A program made the translations under genes and the position numbers. DNA of 64,000 nt, taken from the NCBI GenBank assembly GCA_021740905.1, contig JAIOYV010000016.1, forward strand, positions 18,828 to 82,827, read 5' to 3'. This DNA comes from Bacteroidales bacterium (lineage in GTDB: Bacteria; Bacteroidota; Bacteroidia; Bacteroidales; M50B96). The first letter of the stretch is position 1; every line of letters starts with the position of its first letter. Shown here piece after piece: positions 56,869-64,000 of this stretch. Below the pieces are notes generated by a model. It did not search any database, had not been told where the DNA came from, and saw nothing but the letters and a program-made list of their open reading frames with translations.

Positions 56869-57689
56869 ATGGTAATATCTGTTTTAGGTGTTGTATTACC
56901 TCTTGTTTCATCTTTAATTCTATTCTTTTCCGATTACAATGTTCCGTATCAATTATGGGAAGAACAAATGGAGAATATAGTTTCGAATGTAATCAACACG
57001 GCAAAACAGAATAAAGCAACCCTATTATTTCCCGAAAATAACTATGCTTATGGAAATATTGACAAACCCATAACTGAAACTACAGTTCCGCTACCAAGCA
57101 CAAAAAAGGGAGAACTTAGGTTGAGATTAGTAAATAGTTTAAAAAAAGCAAGCGAACGGAATGATTGTAAAGTTATAATAGTTCATCTCCCCGATTTTTT
57201 CGGTCCAAATGTTACCAATGCTTTATTAAACCAATTTTCGAAGAAGCAATTCACAACAAATCTATAAAGTGGATAATAAATGCTGATGTTCCACATCAAT
57301 TTGCATTTACGCCTGATATTTCAAAATATTTCTATTCATTAACACTTGAAAATAATTTACCGAATTTCTTTTTAATCAATTATAGAGGAATTACTGTCAG
57401 TAGTATTAAAAAATTAAGTGAGCAAATTAGTGCGATTCAAGGAAATCCAATGGTGAAAATAGCACCTAAATTTATACTGAATATAATTGCTTTGTTTGTC
57501 CCGGAAGTAAAAGAATTAAAAGAAAACTTTTACCAGTTCGAGAACAGCATACTACTAGTTGATGATAAATTGAAAAACAGGTATCCAAAAGTTAATGAAA
57601 CAAATTTAGATACAGCATTAAAGATAACCCTTGATTGGTATGAAAACAATATGAAATTGAATAGTCGGAAGAAATTAGCTCCATCATAA
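56869..57689 (+). pseudogene. Truncated and frameshifted NAD-dependent epimerase/dehydratase (SDR)
   Basis: Frame 1 ...NVPYQLWEEQMENIVSNVINTAKQNKATLLFPENNYAYGNIDKPITETTVPLPSTKKGELRLRLVNSLKKASERNDCKVIIVHLPDFFGPNVTNALLNQF continues in frame 3 from ~57240 as FEEAIHNKSIKWIINADVPHQFAFTPDISKYFYSLTLENNLPNFFLINYRGITVSSIKKLSEQ...; no N-terminal GxxGxxG Rossmann motif. Confidence 0.85.
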
Positions 57690-57796
57690 GTGGGCTACAA
57701 TCTTTAGTTGCCCATTCAAAGCAATCGAACTTTTTCTGAAAATGATTTGTTGTACGATCTTGGTTTTGATGTTATTTCTACAAAAAGGTTATTGAT

Positions 57797-58285
57797 ATGA
57801 AAACATTTTCAATTACTATCGTGTTCCTAATAGGACTAATACCAATTCATGCTCAAAATATGAAGGTAGCTGTAAATAAGGATGCAAAAGCTTATGCCAA
57901 GGCTGAGATTTTAATCAATGCACCAGTTGAAAAAGTATATGAAATAATATCTGATATCCCTGCCTGGGTACAATGGCAATCGGCTGTTTCGAAAGCAAAG
58001 GTAAATGGCAACCTGAAAGAAGGGGTTGAATTTACCTGGAAGGCCAATGGGATGAAAATCAAATCGAAAATACATACGCTTGTCGAAAACTCAGCCATTG
58101 GTTGGACAGGAACAATGATTTGGATAAAGGCTGTTCATAATTGGAGCTTTTCGGAGGAAGGCGGTAAAACGATAGTTGTGGTGGAAGAAAACCTCAGCGG
58201 ATTTGGTTCCGGTTTAATGAAAAAATCGCTAAAAGAAGGAATGCTCAAAAACCTGAATGAACTAAAGGAAAATGCTGAAAAATAG
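57797..58285 (+). CDS. Secreted SRPBCC-family (polyketide cyclase/dehydrase-like) protein
   Basis: Signal peptide ...VFLIGLIPIHAQ; AKAEILINAPVEKVYEIISDIPAWVQWQSAVSKAKVNG. Confidence 0.85.
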   Translation: MKTFSITIVFLIGLIPIHAQNMKVAVNKDAKAYAKAEILINAPVEKVYEIISDIPAWVQWQSAVSKAKVNGNLKEGVEFTWKANGMKIKSKIHTLVENSAIGWTGTMIWIKAVHNWSFSEEGGKTIVVVEENLSGFGSGLMKKSLKEGMLKNLNELKENAEK

Positions 58286-58307
58286 GGCAGAAAAAGCGGA
58301 TTGACCG

Positions 58308-60107
58308 ATGGAGAATTCAGAAGTAAAAGAAAAGACAATTGCCGTGCTTCCGTTTGTGAATATGAGTGGCAGCGAAGATATCGAATACTTTAGCGACGGG
58401 ATTACAGAAGAAATCATCAATGCACTGGCCAGCATCGAACACCTTAAAGTTACCTCGCGAACATCGTCGTTTTATTTCAAAAATAAGCAGATCCCAATCA
58501 AGCAAATTGCCGAAGAGTTAAACGTCGCCAATATTCTTGAAGGAAGTGTCCGGTATGCTAACCAGATGGTACGGATTACAGCACAGTTGATTCATGCCAA
58601 AGACGATTCTCATTTTTGGTCGGAAACCTGGGACCGGAAACTGGAAAACATCTTTGAAATACAGGACGAGATCAGCCTTTATATTGCAGAGAAATTACGC
58701 GAGCAATACGGCCATTTCGAAATTCAGGACCACCTGGTGGAAAAGAAAACCGAGAGTCTCGATGCGTATGAATATTCGCTCAAAGCCCGGTATCATTACA
58801 ATAAATGGAATCCCAACGATGCGCAGATTGCCATAAATCTGTTTGAAAAGGCCCTGGAACTTGATCCAAAACACACTGATTCGTATGTGGGGTTGGCCGA
58901 TGCCTATGGGTTTATGTCATCCACCGAACTAATACCACCACTTGAAGGTTGGCAAAAAGTCAGGGATTTTACCAATAAAGCCTTTGCCCTTAATCCGCAA
59001 CATGCCGGGGTGCATTACCAGTTGGCCAACCTTGCATTTTTCCAGGATGCCAATTTTGACGAATCATTTAAACATATTTCGAAATCAATTGAGCTTAAAC
59101 CAAACTATCCCGAGGCACAACAATTTATATCCCTGCTTTACATGATTTCGGGTAACATGGAAAAAGCAAAGCATCACCTTGAGACGGCCTTGGACATCGA
59201 CCCCCTCTCGCAGGAAACTTTGTTCTACAAAGCCTTTTTCCTATATCGTAGCGAAGAGTATGGGAAAGCCCTCGACTTGTATGATATGTTGCTTGATAAT
59301 AATCCGAAAAATATTCCGGCTCATATTGTAAAAAGCTACTGCCTGCTGCAACTGGGAGAATACAATGAAGTATTGAAGAACATGGCCGGGATGCCCAAAG
59401 AACTGATAGTTCCCGGAGAAAGGCTGGGAATAGAATGCCTGGCAAATATCCTGAAAAAAGACAATGCCGAAACACAAAAATACCTTACCTGTCTGCAAAT
59501 CGAAGCTCAAAATTCAACCTCTTTTCAGGCACATTCCTACTTGTATTTAGCATATGCGAATATGGGGAAAAAGGAGGAGGCTTTTAACTGGCTCGCCAAA
59601 GTTGTACAAATGAAATCGCCGATATTGCTGCTAAGTTTCAACGACCCGCTGGCATATAACTTAAAAAATGAGGCCAGGCATCAAGAATTTAGCAGGCAGA
59701 TTTACGGCCTTACCCCATCGTTTGCAGACTCAAAAAACCAAAAACCTCCACTCATAGATGCTGAAGCGGCTAATCACTATACAGAGAAATTGATCCGGTT
59801 TATCGAAGAAGAGGAGCCCTTTTTAGTTCCCAACTTATCCTTACGGTCGCTAGCCGATCAGGTCGAAATTCATCCAAACAAACTTTCCTGGTTGCTGAAC
59901 GAAAAAGTGGGTAGAAACTTCAACGAGTTTATCAATCATTACCGGGTTGACTATTTTAAAAAGCTGGCACTCGACCCTGAGAATAGCCATATCTCGCTTA
60001 TTGGCCTGACTTACGAAAGTGGTTTCAATTCGAAATCGGTTTTCAATACCTACTTTAAAAAGGAAGAAGGGATGACACCAAAAGAGTTTTTAAAATACAA
60101 AAGTTAG
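58308..60107 (+). CDS. TolB-like N-terminal domain + TPR repeats + C-terminal AraC-type HTH protein
   Basis: IAVLPFVNMSGSEDIEYFSDGITEEIINALASIEHLKVTSRTSSFYFKNK...ANILEGSVRYANQMVRITAQLIHAKDDSHFWSETWDRKLENIFEIQDEIS; TPR-like helices; LRSLADQVEIHPNKLSWLLNEKVGRNFNEFINHYRVDYFKKL...GLTYESGFNSKSVFNTYFKKEEGMTPKEFLK. Confidence 0.9.
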   Translation: MENSEVKEKTIAVLPFVNMSGSEDIEYFSDGITEEIINALASIEHLKVTSRTSSFYFKNKQIPIKQIAEELNVANILEGSVRYANQMVRITAQLIHAKDDSHFWSETWDRKLENIFEIQDEISLYIAEKLREQYGHFEIQDHLVEKKTESLDAYEYSLKARYHYNKWNPNDAQIAINLFEKALELDPKHTDSYVGLADAYGFMSSTELIPPLEGWQKVRDFTNKAFALNPQHAGVHYQLANLAFFQDANFDESFKHISKSIELKPNYPEAQQFISLLYMISGNMEKAKHHLETALDIDPLSQETLFYKAFFLYRSEEYGKALDLYDMLLDNNPKNIPAHIVKSYCLLQLGEYNEVLKNMAGMPKELIVPGERLGIECLANILKKDNAETQKYLTCLQIEAQNSTSFQAHSYLYLAYANMGKKEEAFNWLAKVVQMKSPILLLSFNDPLAYNLKNEARHQEFSRQIYGLTPSFADSKNQKPPLIDAEAANHYTEKLIRFIEEEEPFLVPNLSLRSLADQVEIHPNKLSWLLNEKVGRNFNEFINHYRVDYFKKLALDPENSHISLIGLTYESGFNSKSVFNTYFKKEEGMTPKEFLKYKS

Positions 60108-60227
60108 GTGAGAAGCACTTGTTTTGGTTTGGAATTATAATTCCGCACCCCTTTGTAATATTCCCGAACTTCTTCCCTATATCAGTAATTTACATTTGCA
60201 GCCTATAAACTTTCAGATAACATAATA

Positions 60228-61253
60228 ATGAATAAACAAACAAAAATGATAGTACGGATAGGATTGTTTGCAGGAACCATTACCTCATTGTTTTTTGTGC
60301 CCTGGATTTTGATAAAGGTTTGGATGGTACCACTACCTGATACTATTCAGGATCAGGTTGATAATATCCCAGAATATGGCTTCGATGGAATAGTAGTTTA
60401 TGTGGACCAAGGTGACAAGCCACCCGCATTTTATACAGCTGGATGGCACGACCGAAAGAATAAAATACCCGCCCGCCCCGATGCTTTGTTCAAGATTGCC
60501 AGCATAAGTAAGTTATACGATGCCGTGGCAATCACCAAATTGGTAATCGAGGGACGATTAAAGTTGGATAATACTCTTGCCAATTACTTTCCGGAGGTGG
60601 TGGGCAGAATTGAATATGCCGATAGAATTACTCTGAGAATGTTGGTGCAGCAACGGAGTGGCATTCCTAATTTAACCAATACGCCAGACTTCTGGACCAA
60701 CCCACCCAAAAGCAGCAACGAAGCACTGGAACGGATATTCGACTTGCCGGCTGATTTTAAGCCGGATAAAAGATACAAGTATTCAAACACCAATTATTTG
60801 TTGCTCACCATGCTCATTAAAAAGATTACAGGTACCTATAAATTCCAATATATCAAGGAGAAAGTGCTGGATCCTCTTGGACTAAAAAATACCTTTGGTT
60901 CAATTCATAACGTAAATATGGACGATGTGATGAGCGGCTACTATGTGGGAGTTGAGGAGGATATCAAAACTACTGACTATGGCTCGATGATAGCCACAGC
61001 CGAAGACGTGGGCATATTCTTGCGTGCTTTAAATGATGGTTCATTGTTCGATGATGGGGAGCAGGAAATCTATTCCTCCATCTATGTGTACGAACATACC
61101 GGCCTTATACCCGGCTACCAGAGCATTGCCAACTACCACAAAGACATCGATGCGGTTGTTATTCAGTTTACAAACACAACCAACTTCGACGGTTACAACT
61201 GGAATTTATCGGAAATCATGTATAATCGCATTGTAAAAATTCTGAAAAGGTAG
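60228..61253 (+). CDS. Serine hydrolase (class C beta-lactamase family)
   Basis: DALFKIASISKLYDAVAITKLVIEGRLKLDNTLANYFPEV...YKYSNTNYLLLTMLI. Confidence 0.9.
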   Translation: MNKQTKMIVRIGLFAGTITSLFFVPWILIKVWMVPLPDTIQDQVDNIPEYGFDGIVVYVDQGDKPPAFYTAGWHDRKNKIPARPDALFKIASISKLYDAVAITKLVIEGRLKLDNTLANYFPEVVGRIEYADRITLRMLVQQRSGIPNLTNTPDFWTNPPKSSNEALERIFDLPADFKPDKRYKYSNTNYLLLTMLIKKITGTYKFQYIKEKVLDPLGLKNTFGSIHNVNMDDVMSGYYVGVEEDIKTTDYGSMIATAEDVGIFLRALNDGSLFDDGEQEIYSSIYVYEHTGLIPGYQSIANYHKDIDAVVIQFTNTTNFDGYNWNLSEIMYNRIVKILKR

Positions 61254-61274
61254 CAATTCTAATTTCAGGACATT

Positions 61275-62504
61275 ATGATAAAAGCAACTAAAATAATTCT
61301 GTTGACACTTCTTGTGCTGTTGATTGCATTCCTGGCAATTCTCTCAATCAAATATACGCCAACCTATGTGTACCGGCTAATTACAATGAATGTTGCCGAT
61401 GTATACGATTATAAGAACTTTGAAAACAGGGTAATCGAAGCTTCGAAGGATACATTTCAGTTTGCTGAAAAACTGGATGAAAGCTATGTCGAATCCTTGT
61501 TTAGCGACAGGGTGGCACAATCTGGATTTGGCAGCTTCGACGAGTGGGCCGGGAAATCACAATCAACAGCTCTCATTTTTATCCGCAGAGATACTATCCT
61601 GTACGAGAAATACTTTAACGGCTTCAGTCGCGACTCCTATTTTCATTCCCAGTCGATGGCAAAATCGTTCATTTCTTTTTTGATAGGGGCAGCCATTGAC
61701 GATGGGTTTATTCCCGGTGTTGACGACCCAATGACAAAGTACATTCCTGAATTGAAGCAGCGTGACCCAAACTTTGCTAAGATTACCCTTAGAGATTTGT
61801 TGCAAATGCGTTCGGGACTCGACTACTACGAAGGCTATTTTCCGGGTACTCACATTCATTTGCCCTGGCACGACGAGGCCATTGGTTATTATCATCCGAA
61901 TGTTCGAAAGCTATTACTTGAGAAAATTGAAATTGCCAGGGAACCGGGAAAAACGTTTCAATACTGCAATTACAACACAAGTTACCTTGGACTGATTATC
62001 GAACGGGCAACTCAGAAAACTGTATCGCATTATCTTCAGGAAAAGTTATGGTCGCAAATAATGGAATACGATGCCCTTTTCTCAATCGACAGTAAAGAGT
62101 CGGGATTCGAATATATGCCCAGCCGATTGATAGCAAGGGCCATTGATTATGCCCGCTTTGGCCGCCTTTTCCTGAACGATGGAAACTGGGAGGGCAGGCA
62201 AATTATCTCAAAAGACTGGGTGTTGAAATCTACCAGGGAAAATAAATCCATACCTCGCGATGTTTATCCTTACTGGCTTGGTGGGGATGATTGCAAACAC
62301 ACCTATTATTCCTACCAATGGTGGGGAGACACCACTTGCGATTCCACCTTTCGGTTTTTTGCGAACGGGAACCTGGGCCAAACTATTTATGTCATCCCTG
62401 ATAAGGAAATTATCATTGTACATTGCGGCAACTCGCTCATGTACTATAACGAAGGGGATTTGATGCGTGTAGCAGATAAAATTGATGCACAATCAAAGCT
62501 ATGA
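61275..62504 (+). CDS. Serine hydrolase (class C beta-lactamase family)
   Basis: YFHSQSMAKSFISFLIGAAIDDGFIPGVDDPMTKYIPEL...ITLRDLLQMRSGLDYYEGYFPG...FQYCNYNTSYLGLIIERAT. Confidence 0.9.
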   Translation: MIKATKIILLTLLVLLIAFLAILSIKYTPTYVYRLITMNVADVYDYKNFENRVIEASKDTFQFAEKLDESYVESLFSDRVAQSGFGSFDEWAGKSQSTALIFIRRDTILYEKYFNGFSRDSYFHSQSMAKSFISFLIGAAIDDGFIPGVDDPMTKYIPELKQRDPNFAKITLRDLLQMRSGLDYYEGYFPGTHIHLPWHDEAIGYYHPNVRKLLLEKIEIAREPGKTFQYCNYNTSYLGLIIERATQKTVSHYLQEKLWSQIMEYDALFSIDSKESGFEYMPSRLIARAIDYARFGRLFLNDGNWEGRQIISKDWVLKSTRENKSIPRDVYPYWLGGDDCKHTYYSYQWWGDTTCDSTFRFFANGNLGQTIYVIPDKEIIIVHCGNSLMYYNEGDLMRVADKIDAQSKL

Positions 62505-62714
62505 CAACGCATATTCGACAGCATATAATGGAATGTTGGTCATCCACTCTTCTTCTTTATAGTCTTTAAGCGAAAACCGCAAAGCTCGGTCTGGTTTATA
62601 TTTCTCGCAAAACAATTTAAAGCTTTTTGATTGTACATTTTTATCAGGATAAAAAAGGGCATACACTACATTTTTATCGACAAATGATATTTCGAGATAC
62701 AGACATTCCTCCAT
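62499..62714 (-). CDS. Small hypothetical protein (71 aa)
   Basis: ORF between convergent and divergent genes, charged/aromatic composition plausible for a real protein; no recognised domain. Confidence 0.4.
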   Translation of the reverse strand: MEECLYLEISFVDKNVVYALFYPDKNVQSKSFKLFCEKYKPDRALRFSLKDYKEEEWMTNIPLYAVEYALS

Positions 62715-62829
62715 AAATTGAAAAGGAATGACGATTTAGCCCGGATATATAATCCCGAACCTGCTAAAACGAATCCCGAACTTATACCACCTACACACCC
62801 GGTACATTTGCACCGTGAATTAATCGAAA

Positions 62830-63849
62830 ATGAATAATCAAAATCTAAAAACGAATAGTATGAAAACTAAAATGAATGCAATTGTAGCAACCGGATACGG
62901 AAATCCCGATGTTCTGAAATTAGCACAGGTAGATAAACCTAGCCCCAAAGAAAATGAGGTTTTGGTAAAGGTAGTTGCAAGTGCTGCCACCCGGGCAGAT
63001 AGTATGATCCGAACCGGAAAGCCTTATTTCGGAAGGCTGTTTATAGGATTAACAAAACCCAAAAACCCGATACCAGGCACCGGTTTTGCAGGTATTATTG
63101 AGTTGGTAGGAAGTGAAGTGTCGAAATTCAATATAGGCGACCGTGTGTTTGGTGAAACACTCTTTTCGTTTAGTGCAAATGCGGAGTATCTAGTGGTTGC
63201 TGAGAATGGTGTTGTTTTAAATATGCCCGAAGGTTTGAATTTTAACGAAGCTGCAAATTTCTGCGACGGACACCTTACCTCATACAATTTTCTTAATGAA
63301 CTGATAAAGGTAGAACCCGGGCAACATGTTTTGATAAATGGAGCTTCAGGAAGTTTGGGAACATCGGCAGTTCAAATCGCCAAATACTTTGGGGCAAAGG
63401 TTACAGCCGTATGCAGTACAAGAAATGTAGGTATGGTTGAGTCTTTGGGTGCTGATAAAGTAATTGACTATCAGAAAAAAGATTTTACAAAATCCAGTGC
63501 TGTTTATGATGTTATTTATGATACGATAGGAACAAGTTCTTTTGCGAAATGCAAACCGGCATTGAAGGAAAATGGGGTTTACCTTTCGCCGGTATTAAAA
63601 CTACCGCTTATCTTTCAGATGATTGCGACTGCGATACGAGGAAAAAAGAAAGCGAAATTTGAAGCTACCGGCTCCAATTCTCCTGAAAAACTGAGCTCAC
63701 TTCTATCCGAGGTTCTTGAAGTGTATAAAGCCGGAAAACTCAAAACAGTTATCGACCGTCAGTATCCGCTAGAAAAACTTGAAGAAGCCCATCGGTATAT
63801 CGCTTCCGGCCACAAAAAAGGAAATGTAGTAATCATGGTTCAATCTTAA
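62830..63849 (+). CDS. NAD(P)-dependent alcohol dehydrogenase / quinone-oxidoreductase-like MDR protein
   Basis: MNAIVATGYGNPDVLKLAQVDKPSPKENEVLVKVVASAATRADSMIRTG; VLINGASGSLGTSAVQIAKYFGAKVTAVCSTRN. Confidence 0.93.
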   Translation: MNNQNLKTNSMKTKMNAIVATGYGNPDVLKLAQVDKPSPKENEVLVKVVASAATRADSMIRTGKPYFGRLFIGLTKPKNPIPGTGFAGIIELVGSEVSKFNIGDRVFGETLFSFSANAEYLVVAENGVVLNMPEGLNFNEAANFCDGHLTSYNFLNELIKVEPGQHVLINGASGSLGTSAVQIAKYFGAKVTAVCSTRNVGMVESLGADKVIDYQKKDFTKSSAVYDVIYDTIGTSSFAKCKPALKENGVYLSPVLKLPLIFQMIATAIRGKKKAKFEATGSNSPEKLSSLLSEVLEVYKAGKLKTVIDRQYPLEKLEEAHRYIASGHKKGNVVIMVQS

Positions 63850-63861
63850 AAAATCAATAAA

Positions 63862-64000
63862 ATGAAAACGAATAGAATATCTGCAATAATAGCCGGGTTA
63901 TCAATTGTTTTGATGGCCCTGGCAGCCGCTTTTGCTTTTGGATATGCCCACAGCACCCTTGTTGTTCCTGGAAATCCAGATGTCACAGTCAGTAACCTAA
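63862..64000 (+). CDS. N-terminus of a membrane/secreted protein cut by the window end
   Basis: ATG at 63862: MKTNRISAIIAGLSIVLMALAAAFAFGYAHSTLVVPGNPDVTVSNL; 12 bp after preceding stop, likely same operon. Confidence 0.6.
   Translation, partial: MKTNRISAIIAGLSIVLMALAAAFAFGYAHSTLVVPGNPDVTVSNL

Noticed and set aside
60228-62504. Antibiotic-resistance beta-lactamases
   Set aside because: Class-C fold alone does not support resistance; many such proteins are esterases or peptidases.

Overview
The window is a Bacteroidota chromosome segment, judged from T9SS C-terminal sorting domains, SusC/SusD, an ECF-sigma/FecR pair, HmuY-like proteins and AT-rich TAnnTTTG-type promoter sequence. I saw no tRNA, rRNA, CRISPR array or intact transposase. 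From left to right it contains: T9SS-exported proteins (an anchor-L protein cut by the window edge, a papain-like peptidase and a LruC protein); a beta-carbonic anhydrase and an OmpA-like protein; a haem-uptake-like HmuY/TonB receptor/HmuY locus; two tandem GT2 paralogs plus a methyltransferase; a HigBA module; an ExoIII-like nuclease and VOC proteins. Next comes a nine-gene minus-strand cluster (about 22.1-31.8 kb) encoding a ThiL/PurM-like protein, KAS, NAD-epimerase, radical SAM/SPASM, UbiA, OYE-like reductase, ACP, AOS-family PLP enzyme and DAG/sphingoid-kinase-like protein. It looks like an uncharacterised ACP-dependent lipid pathway and is my main candidate for a novel system. It is followed by a plus-strand polysaccharide-utilisation locus (33.9-56.6 kb) encoding ECF sigma, FecR, SusC, SusD, a LamG lipoprotein, two GH144-like enzymes, an F5/8 + six-hairpin protein, a GPH transporter, GH35 and a GH94 SOGP-like protein, probably for beta-1,2-glucan. 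The right end holds a decayed SDR pseudogene, an SRPBCC protein, a TolB-like/TPR/AraC regulator, two serine hydrolases and an MDR oxidoreductase. Several intergenic regions carry long imperfect palindromes (REP/MITE-like). All product assignments come from reading motifs by eye, with no database search.
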